Shown: one piece after another, positions 36,503 to 47,712 of the stretch | How the letters are laid out: each line of letters opens with the position of its first letter | Numbering within the stretch: position 1 is the stretch's first letter | Assembly (NCBI RefSeq): GCF_900177325.1 | Contig: NZ_FXBL01000004.1 | Span: 2,976,001-3,040,000, forward strand | Direction: 5' to 3' | DNA: 64,000 nucleotides | Origin: Mesorhizobium australicum | Lineage (GTDB): Bacteria; Pseudomonadota; Alphaproteobacteria; Rhizobiales; Rhizobiaceae | Translations under genes and position numbers: made by a program | Notes under the pieces: model-generated | What the model saw: the letters and a program-made list of their open reading frames with translations, nothing else | Databases searched by the model: none | What the model was told of the DNA's origin: nothing

Positions 36503-36720
36503 GGCTTGCCGCCGGACGTGACCGCCTCGACGCGGTCGATTTCGACATGACGGGGTCGGTCTTCGACGATGTGAACCTGACGGGCGCGCGGTTTCACAAC
36601 GTCAAGCTGCAGGACGTCACGATCGAGGAATCCTGCGTCGCGGGGCTTCGGATCAACGGCATCCTCGTGACCGAACTCCTCGAAACATACGAAGCGGCGA
36701 AGGCTGCCGGGGGCAAGTGA
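36499..36720 (+). CDS. Small pentapeptide-like protein in the nuo operon
   Basis: 73 residues. The middle reads [21 protein letters not shown], with an A(D/N)LxxxxF-like rhythm of pentapeptide repeats, then a helical C terminus. It overlaps the previous gene by ATGA and its stop overlaps the nuoG start (TGATG), so it is translated with complex I genes. It may be an assembly or regulatory factor; no characterised homologue is recalled. Confidence 0.7.
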   Translation: MRLAAGRDRLDAVDFDMTGSVFDDVNLTGARFHNVKLQDVTIEESCVAGLRINGILVTELLETYEAAKAAGGK

Positions 36721-38801
36721 TGGCAAAGCTCAAGGTCGACGGGAAAGAGATCGAGGTACCCGACCACTACACGCTGCTGCAGGCGGCGGAGGCGGCCGGC
36801 GCGGAAGTGCCGCGCTTCTGCTTCCACGAGCGCCTGTCGATCGCGGGCAACTGTCGCATGTGCCTGGTCGAGGTGAAGGGCGGCCCGCCGAAGCCGACCG
36901 CGTCCTGCGCCATGGGCGTGCGCGACCTGCGCCCGGGCCCGAATGGTGAAGCGCCGGAGATGTTCACCAACACGCCGATGGTCAAGAAGGCCCGCGAAGG
37001 CGTGATGGAGTTCCTGCTGATCAACCATCCGCTCGACTGCCCGATCTGCGACCAGGGCGGCGAATGCGATCTGCAAGACCAGGCAATGGCCTTCGGCGTC
37101 GATTCCTCGCGCTATCACGAGAACAAGCGCGCGGTTGAGGACAAGTATATCGGCCCGCTGGTCAAGACGATCATGAACCGCTGCATCCACTGCACGCGGT
37201 GCGTGAGGTTCACGACGGAAGTGGCTGGAATCTCCGAACTCGGCCTGATCGGCCGCGGCGAGGACGCCGAGATCACCACCTATCTCGAGCAGGCGATGAC
37301 CTCCGAGCTGCAGGGCAATGTCATCGACCTCTGCCCGGTCGGCGCGCTGACCTCCCGGCCGTATGCCTTCCAGGCCCGTCCGTGGGAGCTCTCCAAGACC
37401 GAATCCATCGACGTGATGGACGCGGTCGGCTCGGCGATCCGCGTCGACACGCGCGGCCGCGAGGTGATGCGCATCATGCCGCGCATCAACGAAGAGGTGA
37501 ACGAGGAGTGGATTTCCGACAAGACCCGCTTCATCTGGGATGGCCTGCGCACGCAGCGCCTCGACCGGCCCTATGTCCGAAAGGGCGGCCGGCTGACGCC
37601 GGCGAGCTGGCCGGAAGCCTTCGCGACGATCCGCGACGCGGTGGCGAAGACCTCGGCTGAGAAGATCGGCGCGATCGCCGGTGACCTCGCGGCAGTCGAG
37701 GAAATGTATGCGCTGAAGCTGCTGATGGCCTCGCTGGGCTCGCCGAATGTCGACTGCCGTCAGGACGGCGCGGCGCTCGATCCGTCCTTCGGCCGCGCGA
37801 GCTATGTGTTCAATCCGACCATCGAAGGCATCGAGCAGGCCGACGCGCTGCTGATCGTCGGCGCCAATCCGCGCTACGAGGCCTCCGTTCTCAATGCCCG
37901 CATCCGCAAGCGCTGGCGGATGGGCAACTTCCCGATCGGCGTGGTCGGCGACATCGGCGACACACGCTATGACTATGAGCGCCTCGGCGCCGGTGCGGAG
38001 ACGCTGAAGGATCTCGCGACGGGTCGCGGCAAGTTCATGACCGCGTTCCGGCAGGCGAAGAACCCGATCATCCTGGTCGGCCAAGGCGCTATTTCGGGCG
38101 AGGGCGGGGCTGCCGTCCTGTCGCTGGCAGCGAAGCTGGCCGCTTCGGTCAACGCCGTGCGCGAGGATTGGAACGGCTTCGGCGTGCTGCACACGGCGGC
38201 TTCCCGAGTCGGCGGCCTCGATCTCGGCCTCGTGCCGGGCGAGGGCGGCAAGGACGTCGCCGGCATGATGGGCGCGATGGACGTGCTGTTCCTGCTCGGC
38301 GCGGACGAGATCGACATGAACCGCATCGGCAACGCCTTCACGGTCTATATCGGCACGCATGGCGACGCGGGCGCGCACCGCGCCGACGTCATCCTGCCGG
38401 GTGCGGCCTACACCGAGAAGTCGGGCACCTACGTCAACACCGAAGGCCGCGTGCAGGTCGCAAATCGCGCCGGCTTCGCGCCGGGCGAGGCCAAGGAAGA
38501 CTGGGCCATCCTGCGTGCTCTGTCGGACGTGCTCGGCAAGCGGCTGCCGTTCGATTCGCTGCCGCAGCTGCGCGCGAAGCTCCATGCGGAGTTCCCCCAC
38601 TTCGTCGGGCTCGACCAGATCGCGCTTGCCGAGGTGGAGGGCCTGTCGCGCCTGGCGCAGGCAGGTGGGGAAGCCGGCCGCGCGCCGTTTGCCTCGGCGG
38701 TCAAGGACTTCTATCTGACGAACCCGATCGCGCGGGCCTCGGCCGTGATGGCCGAATGCTCGGCTCTCGCGCAGAACGGTTTCCGCCAGGCGGCCGAATA
38801 G
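36720..38801 (+). CDS. nuoG: NADH-quinone oxidoreductase subunit G
   Basis: 693 residues. [15 protein letters not shown] ligates the [2Fe-2S] cluster, [17 protein letters not shown] and [10 protein letters not shown] the next clusters, and a molybdopterin-oxidoreductase-like domain fills the rest ([32 protein letters not shown]). The ATG at 36720 is preferred over an adjacent in-frame GTG. It is the 75-kDa subunit of the hydrophilic arm. Confidence 0.97.
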   Translation: MAKLKVDGKEIEVPDHYTLLQAAEAAGAEVPRFCFHERLSIAGNCRMCLVEVKGGPPKPTASCAMGVRDLRPGPNGEAPEMFTNTPMVKKAREGVMEFLLINHPLDCPICDQGGECDLQDQAMAFGVDSSRYHENKRAVEDKYIGPLVKTIMNRCIHCTRCVRFTTEVAGISELGLIGRGEDAEITTYLEQAMTSELQGNVIDLCPVGALTSRPYAFQARPWELSKTESIDVMDAVGSAIRVDTRGREVMRIMPRINEEVNEEWISDKTRFIWDGLRTQRLDRPYVRKGGRLTPASWPEAFATIRDAVAKTSAEKIGAIAGDLAAVEEMYALKLLMASLGSPNVDCRQDGAALDPSFGRASYVFNPTIEGIEQADALLIVGANPRYEASVLNARIRKRWRMGNFPIGVVGDIGDTRYDYERLGAGAETLKDLATGRGKFMTAFRQAKNPIILVGQGAISGEGGAAVLSLAAKLAASVNAVREDWNGFGVLHTAASRVGGLDLGLVPGEGGKDVAGMMGAMDVLFLLGADEIDMNRIGNAFTVYIGTHGDAGAHRADVILPGAAYTEKSGTYVNTEGRVQVANRAGFAPGEAKEDWAILRALSDVLGKRLPFDSLPQLRAKLHAEFPHFVGLDQIALAEVEGLSRLAQAGGEAGRAPFASAVKDFYLTNPIARASAVMAECSALAQNGFRQAAE

Positions 38802-38811
38802 GGCAGGGACG

Positions 38812-39855
38812 ATGGACAGCTTCTTCTCAATCTACGTCGTCCCGGCGCTCTGGATCCTTCTCCAGTCGGTCGTGCTGATCGTCGTCCTGCTGGTCGCGAT
38901 CGCCTTCATCCTCTACGCCGACCGCAAGATCTGGGCGGCGGTCATGCTGCGTCGTGGCCCGAACGTCGTCGGTCCGTGGGGACTGCTGCAATCCTTCGCG
39001 GACCTGCTGAAGTTCGTCTTCAAGGAGCCGGTCATTCCGGACGGCGCCAACAAGGCGATCTTCCTCCTTGCTCCGCTCGTCTCGACCGTGCTCGCGCTCG
39101 CGACCTATGCCGTGATCCCGTTCGATGAGGGCTGGGTGATCGCCAACATCAATGTCGGCATCCTCTTCATCTTTGCGATCTCCTCGCTCGAGGTCTACGG
39201 CGTCATCATGGCCGGCTGGGCGTCGAACTCGAAATATCCGTTCATGGGCGCACTGCGCTCGGCGGCGCAGATGGTGTCCTACGAGGTTTCGATCGGCTTC
39301 GTCATCGTCGCCGTCCTGCTCTGCGTCGGCTCGCTCAACCTGACCGACGTCGTCCTGTCGCAGAAAGATGGTCTCGGCACCCATCTCGGCCTGCCGAACA
39401 GCTTCCTCGACTGGCACTGGCTCGGCCTGTTCCCGATGTTCGTGATCTTCTACATCTCGGCGCTGGCGGAAACGAACCGGCCGCCCTTCGACCTTGTCGA
39501 GGCGGAATCGGAGCTCGTCGCCGGCCACATGGTCGAATATTCGTCGACGCCGTATCTGCTGTTCATGCTGTCGGAATATGTCGCGATCGTGCTCCTGTGC
39601 TGCCTCGGCGCGATCATGTTCCTCGGCGGATGGCTGCCGCCGTTCGACTTTGCGCCCTTCACCTGGGTGCCGGGCATCGTCTGGTTCGTGCTGAAGGTCC
39701 TGCTCGGCTTCTTCTTCTTCTCGATCGTGAAGACCATCGTGCCGCGCTACCGCTACGACCAGCTGATGCGGCTGGGCTGGAAGGTGTTCCTGCCGATCTC
39801 GCTGTTCATGGTCATCGCCACGGCGGCGTTCCTGAAGTTCACGGGGCTGGCGTGA
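38812..39855 (+). CDS. nuoH: NADH-quinone oxidoreductase subunit H
   Basis: 347 residues, about eight membrane helices. [19 protein letters not shown] near the N terminus and [19 protein letters not shown] are diagnostic. NuoH lines the quinone entry and links the arms of complex I. Its stop overlaps the next small gene by TGATG, ahead of two unrelated small ORFs. Confidence 0.97.
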   Translation: MDSFFSIYVVPALWILLQSVVLIVVLLVAIAFILYADRKIWAAVMLRRGPNVVGPWGLLQSFADLLKFVFKEPVIPDGANKAIFLLAPLVSTVLALATYAVIPFDEGWVIANINVGILFIFAISSLEVYGVIMAGWASNSKYPFMGALRSAAQMVSYEVSIGFVIVAVLLCVGSLNLTDVVLSQKDGLGTHLGLPNSFLDWHWLGLFPMFVIFYISALAETNRPPFDLVEAESELVAGHMVEYSSTPYLLFMLSEYVAIVLLCCLGAIMFLGGWLPPFDFAPFTWVPGIVWFVLKVLLGFFFFSIVKTIVPRYRYDQLMRLGWKVFLPISLFMVIATAAFLKFTGLA

Positions 39856-40112
39856 TGGATTTATCCTTCTTCGCCGAGCTTTCGAAGCCGATGGGCGCGC
39901 TGGTAGGCGCGGTCGTTCTAGGTTTGGTGGCTGTGGCTGCTGGTTCATTCATGCTGGTTGTCCTGCGGCGTTCGGAATTTATGCGAAATACGGAAGTGGC
40001 GCAGACGATTTTCTCACGGGTAAGCCCGCCCGTGTTCTACTTCGGCGTCGTCGCACCGGTATGGGCGATTTTCGGAGCCATGGCCGGCTATCAGATCGCG
40101 GGGACCCCCTGA
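39855..40112 (+). CDS. Small membrane protein between nuoH and nuoI
   Basis: 85 residues with two or three hydrophobic segments: GALVGAVVLGLVAVAAGSFML and FYFGVVAPVWAIFGAMAGY. It overlaps the nuoH stop by one base and its own stop overlaps the next gene by ATGA, so it is part of the operon. No family recognised. It may be a lineage-specific accessory subunit of complex I, or an inserted gene that kept the coupling. Confidence 0.7.
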   Translation: MDLSFFAELSKPMGALVGAVVLGLVAVAAGSFMLVVLRRSEFMRNTEVAQTIFSRVSPPVFYFGVVAPVWAIFGAMAGYQIAGTP

Positions 40113-40303
40113 TGTCCGGTTCGCTCATCGGCGCCCTGGCTGGACTCGTCATCGCAGCGGCGGATTTCGTCGTCCTGCGGATGCTGGCCGGTCGCGTCGA
40201 TCTGGATGAAACCAAGCGGGTGCTCAGGATCACTGCTGCCAGCCAGTTCGTGTTGCTGCCGCTCGTGGGCTGGTTCGTCGGCCCCTACGTGTTTGGAGAA
40301 TAG
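40112..40303 (+). CDS. Second small membrane protein between nuoH and nuoI
   Basis: 63 residues: [19 protein letters not shown] is one helix and [17 protein letters not shown] another, with a short charged loop between. It overlaps the previous small ORF by ATGA and is two bases upstream of the nuoI start, keeping the operon packed. Unknown function; likely pairs with its neighbour in the membrane. Confidence 0.7.
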   Translation: MSGSLIGALAGLVIAAADFVVLRMLAGRVDLDETKRVLRITAASQFVLLPLVGWFVGPYVFGE

Positions 40304-40305
40304 AG

Positions 40306-40797
40306 ATGTCAGCGCTAGCCCAAGCCGCCAAGTCGCTGTTGCTGCAGGATTTCGTCAGCGCGTTCTTCCTTGCCATGCGCCAGTTCTTCCGCGCCAAGGA
40401 GACGATCAACTACCCGCACGAAAAGGGGCCGCTGTCGCCGCGCTTCCGCGGCGAGCACGCGCTGCGCCGCTATCCGAACGGCGAAGAGCGCTGCATTGCC
40501 TGCAAGCTGTGCGAGGCGATCTGCCCGGCGCAGGCGATCACCATCGAAGCCGGTCCGCGCCGTAACGACGGCACCCGCCGCACGGTGCGTTACGACATCG
40601 ACATGGTGAAGTGCATCTATTGCGGCTTCTGCCAGGAGGCCTGCCCGGTGGATGCGATCGTCGAGGGCCCGAATTTCGAATTCGCGACCGAGACGCGCGA
40701 GGAGCTCTACTACGACAAGGAGCGGCTGCTCGCGAACGGCGATCGGTGGGAGCGCGAGATCGCGCGCAACATCGAGCTGGATTCGCCTTACCGCTGA
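40306..40797 (+). CDS. nuoI: NADH-quinone oxidoreductase subunit I
   Basis: 163 residues. Two ferredoxin-type motifs, [12 protein letters not shown] and [12 protein letters not shown], bind the two [4Fe-4S] clusters N6a and N6b. NuoI relays electrons toward NuoB. A 128-base gap with no visible gene follows before nuoJ. Confidence 0.97.
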   Translation: MSALAQAAKSLLLQDFVSAFFLAMRQFFRAKETINYPHEKGPLSPRFRGEHALRRYPNGEERCIACKLCEAICPAQAITIEAGPRRNDGTRRTVRYDIDMVKCIYCGFCQEACPVDAIVEGPNFEFATETREELYYDKERLLANGDRWEREIARNIELDSPYR

Positions 40798-40925
40798 GGG
40801 CGATGGACGGGGCGCAACGCCTCGTCTAAGGAACGCGCGAATTCCGGGTCGGGGGTATCCGGGAGTCGCCAGAGAACGGAATGAGCGTCCCGCGTGGACG
40901 CCGCAGTACGAACCGGGGGCAACCC

Positions 40926-41546
40926 ATGCTGTCAGGACTTGAAGCGGTATTTTTCTACCTCTTCGCCTTCGTCGCGGTCGCGGCGGGGTTCATGGTCATA
41001 TCGGCCCGCAACCCCGTTCACTCGGTGCTCTATCTGATCCTGACCTTCTTCAACGCGGCGGCGCTGTTCCTGCTCACCGGCGCGGAATTCCTCGGCATGA
41101 TCCTGCTCGTCGTCTATGTCGGCGCGGTGGCGGTGCTGTTCCTGTTCGTCGTCATGATGCTCGACGTCGATTTCGCCGAACTGAAGCAGGGTGCTTTGCA
41201 ATATGCGCCGATCGGCGCGCTGGTCGGCCTGATCCTGGCGGCGGAGCTGATCGTCGTCGTGGGCGGCTATACCTTCGCGCCGCAGCTCGCCTCGACGGTG
41301 GCGCAGCCGACGCCGGACCTCGCAACCCGCAGCAACACGGCGGCACTCGGCGACATTCTCTACACGGACTATTTCTTCCACTTCCAGATCGCGGGCCTCG
41401 TGCTGCTGGTCGCCATGGTCGGTGCCATCGTGCTGACCCTGCGCCACAAGACGGGCGTCAGGCGCCAGTCGATCGCCGCGCAGGTCGCGCGCACGCCGGC
41501 GACCGCGATCGAGGTGAAGAAGGTCGAGACGGGGAAGGGCATCTGA
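40926..41546 (+). CDS. nuoJ: NADH-quinone oxidoreductase subunit J
   Basis: 206 residues. [20 protein letters not shown] and [21 protein letters not shown] are conserved membrane segments. The start [11 protein letters not shown] follows GGGGG; an upstream in-frame ATG adds 15 basic residues and is rejected. NuoJ is a membrane-arm subunit. Its final base overlaps the nuoK start. Confidence 0.95.
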   Translation: MLSGLEAVFFYLFAFVAVAAGFMVISARNPVHSVLYLILTFFNAAALFLLTGAEFLGMILLVVYVGAVAVLFLFVVMMLDVDFAELKQGALQYAPIGALVGLILAAELIVVVGGYTFAPQLASTVAQPTPDLATRSNTAALGDILYTDYFFHFQIAGLVLLVAMVGAIVLTLRHKTGVRRQSIAAQVARTPATAIEVKKVETGKGI

Positions 41547-41854
41547 TGGAAATCGGTATCGCGCATTTTTTGACCGTCTCGGCGATCCTGTTCACGCTCG
41601 GCGTGTTCGGCATCTTTCTGAACAGGAAGAACGTCATCGTCATCCTGATGTCGGTCGAGCTCATCCTGCTCGCTGTGAACATCAACTTCGTCGCATTCTC
41701 GGCCGCGCTCGGTGATCTCGTCGGCCAGGTCTTCGCGCTGTTCGTGCTCACCGTCGCGGCGGCGGAGGCCGCGATCGGGCTTGCCATTCTCGTCGTCTTC
41801 TTCCGCAACCGCGGCTCGATCGCGGTGGAAGACGTCAACATGATGAAGGGCTGA
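41546..41854 (+). CDS. nuoK: NADH-quinone oxidoreductase subunit K
   Basis: 102 residues, three membrane helices; the glutamate in [18 protein letters not shown] is the conserved membrane carboxylate for proton transfer, and [15 protein letters not shown] holds the second. Sits between nuoJ and nuoL with a short overlap and seven-base gap. Confidence 0.97.
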   Translation: MEIGIAHFLTVSAILFTLGVFGIFLNRKNVIVILMSVELILLAVNINFVAFSAALGDLVGQVFALFVLTVAAAEAAIGLAILVVFFRNRGSIAVEDVNMMKG

Positions 41855-41861
41855 GGAAGCC

Positions 41862-43880
41862 ATGTATCACGCCATCGTCTTCCTTCCGCTCATCGGCTTC
41901 CTGATCGCCGGCCTCGGCGGCCGCGCGATCGGCTCCGCGGCGTCGGAATACATAACGTCGGGCTTCCTCGTGATCGCGGCCGCGCTGTCGTGGATCGCGT
42001 TCTTCTCGGTCGCCCTGGGCGACGGCCAGGCCTTCACCGTGCCGGTGCTCACCTTCATCCAGGTCGGCGCGATGGACGTGGACTGGGCATTCCGCGTCGA
42101 CACGCTGACGGTGGTGATGCTGATCGTCGTGACGACGGTCTCCGCGCTCGTGCACATCTACTCGATCGGCTACATGCACCACGATCCGCATCGGCCGCGC
42201 TTCTTTGCCTATCTGTCGCTGTTCACCTTCGCCATGCTGATGCTGGTGACGTCGGACAACCTGGTGCAGATGTTCTTCGGCTGGGAAGGCGTCGGCCTCG
42301 CGTCGTACCTGCTCATCGGCTTCTGGTACAAGAAGCCGTCTGCAAGCGCTGCCGCGATCAAGGCCTTTGTCGTCAATCGCGTCGGCGACTTCGGCTTCAT
42401 CCTCGGCATCTTCGGCGTCTACATTCTGTTCGGTTCGGTCAATTTCGACACGATCTTCAACAATACCGCCTCCTTCATTCCGGCGGCCGGTCACGGCGAG
42501 GCGGCTGCGGGCGCCGAGGCGGCTGCGGCGCATGGCGAGACGGTGCTGACCTTCCTCGGCTACCATCTCGACAAGGCAGCCGCGCTGACCGTCACCTGCC
42601 TGCTGCTGTTCATGGGCGCCATGGGCAAATCGGCGCAGGTGCCGCTGCACACCTGGCTGCCGGACGCGATGGAAGGCCCGACGCCCGTGTCGGCGCTGAT
42701 CCACGCTGCGACGATGGTGACCGCCGGCGTGTTCCTTGTCGCCCGCATGTCGCCGCTGTTCGAGCTGTCGCATACGGCGCTGATCGTGGTCACCCTGGTC
42801 GGCGCGATCACCGCGATCTTCGCCGCCACGGTCGGCCTGGTGCAGAACGACATCAAGCGCGTCATCGCCTATTCGACCTGCTCGCAGCTCGGTTACATGT
42901 TCGTGGCGCTCGGCCTCGGCTTCTATTCCGCCGCGATCTTCCACCTGTTCACGCATGCCTTCTTCAAGGCGCTGCTGTTCCTCGGCTCGGGCTCGGTGAT
43001 CCACGCCGTCTCCGACGAGCAGGACATGCGCAAGATGGGCGGCTTGAGGAAGCACATTCCGACCACATACTGGATGATGGTGATCGGCACGATCGCGCTG
43101 ACCGGCGTCGGCATCCCCGGCACGATCATCGGCACCGCCGGCTTCTTCTCGAAGGACGCCATCATCGAAGGCGCGTTCGTCGGTCACAACGTGATCGCGC
43201 CGATCGCGTTCACGCTGCTGGTGATCGCCGCGATGTTCACCTCCTTCTATTCGTGGCGGCTGATCTTCATGACCTTCCACGGCAAGCCGCGCGCTTCGGC
43301 CGACGTCATGCACCACGTGCACGAATCGCCGATGGTCATGCTCGCGCCGCTGTTCATCCTGGCGGTCGGCGCGCTGTTCGCCGGCGTGCTCTTCCACGAG
43401 TTCTTCATCGGCGAGGGCTATGAGCACTTCTGGAAGTCGGCGCTGTTCACGCTGCCCGACAACCATATCCTGCACGACTTCCACTCCGTGCCGGTCTGGG
43501 TGAAGCTCGCGCCGTTCGTGGCGATGCTGCTCGGCCTTGTCACCGCCTGGTATTTCTACATCCGTTCGCCGGAGACGCCGAAGGCGCTGGCGGAGCAGCA
43601 TCGCGGCCTCTACGCGTTCCTGCTCAACAAGTGGTATTTCGACGAGCTCTACGACTTCCTGTTCGTTCGCCCGGCCAAGCGCCTCGGCCACTTCCTATGG
43701 AAGAAGGGCGACGGCTACGTCATCGACGGCTTCGGACCGGACGGCGTGTCGGCTCGCGTGGTCGACGTCACCGATCGTGTCGTCAAGCTACAGTCCGGCT
43801 ACCTCTATCACTACGCCTTCGCCATGTTGATCGGCGTCGCGGCGCTCGTCACCTGGATGATGCTCGGGAGCAGTTTCTAG
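41862..43880 (+). CDS. nuoL: NADH-quinone oxidoreductase subunit L
   Basis: 672 residues, an antiporter-like subunit. [17 protein letters not shown] with its key glutamate, and [22 protein letters not shown] are diagnostic, and a long helical C-terminal segment follows. NuoL pumps protons in the distal membrane arm. nuoM starts three bases after the stop. Confidence 0.97.
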   Translation: MYHAIVFLPLIGFLIAGLGGRAIGSAASEYITSGFLVIAAALSWIAFFSVALGDGQAFTVPVLTFIQVGAMDVDWAFRVDTLTVVMLIVVTTVSALVHIYSIGYMHHDPHRPRFFAYLSLFTFAMLMLVTSDNLVQMFFGWEGVGLASYLLIGFWYKKPSASAAAIKAFVVNRVGDFGFILGIFGVYILFGSVNFDTIFNNTASFIPAAGHGEAAAGAEAAAAHGETVLTFLGYHLDKAAALTVTCLLLFMGAMGKSAQVPLHTWLPDAMEGPTPVSALIHAATMVTAGVFLVARMSPLFELSHTALIVVTLVGAITAIFAATVGLVQNDIKRVIAYSTCSQLGYMFVALGLGFYSAAIFHLFTHAFFKALLFLGSGSVIHAVSDEQDMRKMGGLRKHIPTTYWMMVIGTIALTGVGIPGTIIGTAGFFSKDAIIEGAFVGHNVIAPIAFTLLVIAAMFTSFYSWRLIFMTFHGKPRASADVMHHVHESPMVMLAPLFILAVGALFAGVLFHEFFIGEGYEHFWKSALFTLPDNHILHDFHSVPVWVKLAPFVAMLLGLVTAWYFYIRSPETPKALAEQHRGLYAFLLNKWYFDELYDFLFVRPAKRLGHFLWKKGDGYVIDGFGPDGVSARVVDVTDRVVKLQSGYLYHYAFAMLIGVAALVTWMMLGSSF

Positions 43881-43883
43881 ACC

Positions 43884-45410
43884 ATGACCGACTGGCCCAT
43901 CCTCTCCACGGTCACGTTCCTGCCGCTTGTCGGAGCGTTCCTGATCCTCTGGATCGGCGACGACAACGAGGCCGGACGCCGCAACATCCGCTCCGTGACT
44001 CTGTTCACGACGGTGTTCACCTTCCTTTTGTCGCTCGGCATCTGGATCGGCTTCGACAATGCGACGCCCGGCTTCCAGATGGTCGAGAAGGTCGAGTGGC
44101 TGAACTCAGGCATCGCCTATCACATGGGCGTGGACGGTATCTCGATGCTGTTCGTGATCCTGACCACCTTCCTGATGCCGCTCTGCATCCTGGCGTCGTG
44201 GGAATCGATCCAGAAGCGCGTCAAGGCCTACATGATCGCCTTCCTCGTGCTCGAGACGCTGATGATCGGCGTGTTCTGCGCGCTGGACCTGGTGATCTTC
44301 TACGTCTTCTTCGAGGCCGGCCTGATCCCGATGTTCATCATCATCGGCGTGTGGGGCGGCAAGCGGCGCGTCTACGCCTCGTTCAAGTTCTTCCTCTACA
44401 CGCTGCTCGGCTCGGTGCTGATGCTGCTGGCCATCATGGCGATGTACTGGCAGGCGCAGACCACCGACATCACCCAGCTCCTGACGCATGAGTTCCCGGC
44501 CAACATGCAGACATGGCTGTGGCTCGCCTTCTTTGCCTCCTTCGCGGTGAAGATGCCGATGTGGCCGGTGCACACCTGGTTGCCCGACGCCCACGTCGAG
44601 GCGCCGACGGCGGGCTCGGTCATCCTGGCCGGCATCCTGCTGAAGATGGGCGGCTATGGTTTCCTGCGCTTCTCGCTGCCGATGTTCCCGCTCGCCTCGG
44701 ACTGGTTCGCGCCGTTCGTGTTCACGCTCTCGGTGGTGGCCATCATCTACACCTCGCTCGTCGCGCTGATGCAGGAGGATATCAAGAAGCTGATCGCCTA
44801 CTCATCGGTCGCCCACATGGGTTACGTGACCATGGGCATCTTCGCGATGAACGTCGAAGGCGTGCAGGGCGCGATCTTCCAGATGCTGTCGCACGGCCTG
44901 GTGTCGGGGGCGCTGTTCCTCTGCGTCGGCGTCATCTACGACCGGCTGCACACCCGTGAGATTGCCGCCTATGGCGGGCTGGTCAACAACATGCCGAAAT
45001 ATGCGGTGGTGTTCCTGATCTTCACCATGGCCAATGTCGGCCTGCCGGGCACCAGCGGCTTCGTCGGCGAGTTCCTGACGCTGCTTGGCGCCTTCAAGGT
45101 GAACACCTGGGTGGCCCTGTTCGCGGCAACCGGCGTGATCCTGTCGGCGGCATATGCGCTGTGGCTCTATCGCCGCGTCATGTTCGGCGCGCTGACCAAG
45201 GAAAACCTGAAGGCGATGCTCGATCTCTCGCTGCGCGAGAAGATCATCCTCTACCCGCTGGTGATCCTGGTCATCTTCTACGGTGTCTATCCGTCGGCGC
45301 TGCTGAACCCGACCACCGCCTCCGTCGAGGCGCTGGTGAACAATCTGACGATCTCGCGCGAAGCGGCCGCCGCCGCCGAGCCTGTCGCCGCCCCGGCGCC
45401 GGCACATTGA
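43884..45410 (+). CDS. nuoM: NADH-quinone oxidoreductase subunit M
   Basis: 508 residues. [21 protein letters not shown] carries the conserved glutamate, and [19 protein letters not shown] is the antiporter-like signature. Membrane proton channel of complex I. The alanine-rich C-terminal tail ends [13 protein letters not shown]. Confidence 0.97.
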   Translation: MTDWPILSTVTFLPLVGAFLILWIGDDNEAGRRNIRSVTLFTTVFTFLLSLGIWIGFDNATPGFQMVEKVEWLNSGIAYHMGVDGISMLFVILTTFLMPLCILASWESIQKRVKAYMIAFLVLETLMIGVFCALDLVIFYVFFEAGLIPMFIIIGVWGGKRRVYASFKFFLYTLLGSVLMLLAIMAMYWQAQTTDITQLLTHEFPANMQTWLWLAFFASFAVKMPMWPVHTWLPDAHVEAPTAGSVILAGILLKMGGYGFLRFSLPMFPLASDWFAPFVFTLSVVAIIYTSLVALMQEDIKKLIAYSSVAHMGYVTMGIFAMNVEGVQGAIFQMLSHGLVSGALFLCVGVIYDRLHTREIAAYGGLVNNMPKYAVVFLIFTMANVGLPGTSGFVGEFLTLLGAFKVNTWVALFAATGVILSAAYALWLYRRVMFGALTKENLKAMLDLSLREKIILYPLVILVIFYGVYPSALLNPTTASVEALVNNLTISREAAAAAEPVAAPAPAH

Positions 45411-45425
45411 CGAAGGCCCGACGAC

Positions 45426-46862
45426 ATGACGCCTGACATGATCTCGAACCTGTCCACGATTGCCCCCGAGCTGATCCTCGCGGTCGGCGCGATGGTGCTT
45501 TTGATGATCGGCGTCTTTTCCGGCGAGCGCGGCAACACGATGGTGACCGGCCTCGCGGTGGCGATCCTGATCGGCGCGGGCGCCTGGATGGTCCTGATCG
45601 GCGAGCAGGGCGAGGCCTTCGGCGGCGCCTACATCTCCGATCCGTTCGCGCGCTTCATGAAGGTGCTGACGCTGATCGGCTCGGTCGTGACACTGGCCAT
45701 GTCGGTCTCCTTCGCGCAGGAGGAGAAGTTCGACAAGTTCGAGTATCCGGTGCTGATCCTGCTCTCGACGCTGGGCATGCTGCTGATGGTCTCGGCCAAC
45801 AACATGCTGACGCTCTATCTCGGCCTCGAACTGCAGTCGCTGGCGCTCTACGTTGTCGCCGCCATCAACCGCGACAGCACCAAGGCGACCGAGGCGGGCC
45901 TGAAATACTTCGTTCTCGGCGCCCTGTCGTCGGGCATGCTGCTCTACGGCATCAGCCTCGTCTACGGCTACACCGGCAACATCGGCTTCGACGCGATCGC
46001 GGCGGCGCTCGGCCAGGGCGAGCGGCAGCTCGGCCTCGTTTTCGGCCTGGTCTTCGTGCTCGCCGGCCTCGCCTTCAAGATCTCGGCCGTGCCGTTCCAC
46101 ATGTGGACGCCGGACGTCTACGAGGGCGCGCCGACGCCGGTGACGGCCTTCTTCGCCGCCGCGCCGAAGATGGCGGCCATGGCGCTGGTCGTGCGCGTCG
46201 TGGTCGGCCCGTTCGAACCGGTGGCGGCCGACTGGCAGCAGATCATCGTCTTCATCTCCATCGCCTCGATGCTGCTCGGCGCCTTCGCGGCGATCGGCCA
46301 GAAGAACATCAAGCGCCTGATGGCCTATTCGTCGATCGGCCACATGGGCTTCGCGCTGGTCGGACTCGCCGCCAACACCGAGGTCGGCGTACGCGGTGTC
46401 GCCATCTACATGGCGATTTATCTGGCGATGACGCTCGGCACCTTCGCCTTCATCCTCGCCATGCGTCGCAAGGACGGGAATGTGGAGCAGATCGAGGACC
46501 TGTCGGGCCTGGCGCAGACCAATCCTATGATGGCCACCATCATGACCATCCTGATGTTCTCGCTGGCCGGCATCCCGCCGCTCGCCGGCTTCTGGGCCAA
46601 GTGGTACGTCTTCCTCGCCGCGATCCAGGCGAACCTGCTCGCGCTCGCCATCATCGGCGTGCTCGCCTCGGTCGTGGGCGCCTACTACTACCTGCGCATC
46701 ATCAAGATCATGTGGTTCGACGAGCCGGCCGGCGGCTTTGTGCCGATGACCGGCGAGCTCCGGATCGTGCTCGGCCTCTCCGGCCTGTTCGTGCTGTTTT
46801 ACATGCTGGTCGGGCAGCCGGTCGAAGCGCTTGCCGAGGCGGCCGCGCGGGCGTTCTTCTGA
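45426..46862 (+). CDS. nuoN: NADH-quinone oxidoreductase subunit N
   Basis: 478 residues. [20 protein letters not shown] and [20 protein letters not shown] are the conserved antiporter-like motifs. Last gene of the nuo operon; birA begins four bases after its stop. It forms part of the proton-pumping membrane arm. Confidence 0.97.
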   Translation: MTPDMISNLSTIAPELILAVGAMVLLMIGVFSGERGNTMVTGLAVAILIGAGAWMVLIGEQGEAFGGAYISDPFARFMKVLTLIGSVVTLAMSVSFAQEEKFDKFEYPVLILLSTLGMLLMVSANNMLTLYLGLELQSLALYVVAAINRDSTKATEAGLKYFVLGALSSGMLLYGISLVYGYTGNIGFDAIAAALGQGERQLGLVFGLVFVLAGLAFKISAVPFHMWTPDVYEGAPTPVTAFFAAAPKMAAMALVVRVVVGPFEPVAADWQQIIVFISIASMLLGAFAAIGQKNIKRLMAYSSIGHMGFALVGLAANTEVGVRGVAIYMAIYLAMTLGTFAFILAMRRKDGNVEQIEDLSGLAQTNPMMATIMTILMFSLAGIPPLAGFWAKWYVFLAAIQANLLALAIIGVLASVVGAYYYLRIIKIMWFDEPAGGFVPMTGELRIVLGLSGLFVLFYMLVGQPVEALAEAAARAFF

Positions 46863-46866
46863 GCGG

Positions 46867-47691
46867 ATGGGATTTCGCCTTTCCCCGATCGCCGAAGCCG
46901 CGGGCTACCGTCTGGAGGCATTCGAAGTCTCCGGCTCCACGAATGCGATCGCGCTCGAACGGGCACGTCAGGGGGAAACCGGCCCGCTCTGGCTCGTCAC
47001 CACGCGCCAGGAGGGGGGACGCGGCCGTCGCGGCCGGCCCTGGGCATGGGTCGACGGCAATCTCGCGGCCACCTTGCTTCGGGTCGAGACCGATCTGCGC
47101 CAGGCAGCCACGCTCGGCTTCGTCGCGGGCCTTGCCCTTGGGGAGGCCCTTGATGCTCTCGCGCCCGATGCCGACATCTCCATCGGCATGGACGGCGCAA
47201 GCGGCCCGAACGCGCCGCGGTTCGAGCTGAAGTGGCCGAACGACGTGCTCTGTTCCAATGCCAAACTCTCCGGCATCCTGCTCGAATCGTCCATGTTGCC
47301 GGATGGTCGCTTCGCGCTTGCGATCGGCATTGGCATAAATGTCGTGGCGCATCCTGCCGGCTTGCCATACCCCGCGACGTCGCTTGCAGCACTCGGCTTC
47401 AAGATCGACGCCGAAACGCTCTTTCTCGCGCTCTCCGACGCCTGGACGCGGCTCGACCGCATCTGGGCCGAGGGCAGGGGGATCGCCGAGATCCGCCGGC
47501 TCTGGCTCGCCCGCGCCGCGGGTCTCGGCAGCGAAGTGGCGGTCAATGTCGACGGAAATATAGTGCGCGGCGTGTTCGAGACGATCGACGAGGATTGCCG
47601 CTTCGTCATCCGCGACGATAAAGGTGGCACTGTAGCGATCGCTGCCGGCGACGTGCATTTCGGCGCGGTCGCCTCGGCGGGCAGGAACTGA
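46867..47691 (+). CDS. birA: Biotin--[acetyl-CoA-carboxylase] ligase
   Basis: 274 residues, no N-terminal DNA-binding domain, so not a repressor. GRGRRGRPW is the ATP/biotin motif and LKWPNDVL the conserved lysine site; GVFETIDEDCRFVI is in the C-terminal domain. It attaches biotin to carboxylase carrier proteins. It is four bases after nuoN and 21 before rnj, an arrangement common in Hyphomicrobiales. Confidence 0.93.
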   Translation: MGFRLSPIAEAAGYRLEAFEVSGSTNAIALERARQGETGPLWLVTTRQEGGRGRRGRPWAWVDGNLAATLLRVETDLRQAATLGFVAGLALGEALDALAPDADISIGMDGASGPNAPRFELKWPNDVLCSNAKLSGILLESSMLPDGRFALAIGIGINVVAHPAGLPYPATSLAALGFKIDAETLFLALSDAWTRLDRIWAEGRGIAEIRRLWLARAAGLGSEVAVNVDGNIVRGVFETIDEDCRFVIRDDKGGTVAIAAGDVHFGAVASAGRN

Positions 47692-47712
47692 ACGGGGCAA
47701 GAGGAAACGACA

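Noticed and set aside
41835..43691. A 618-codon minus-strand frame opposite nuoL
   Set aside because: Histidine/arginine/glutamate-rich translation typical of antisense of membrane genes.
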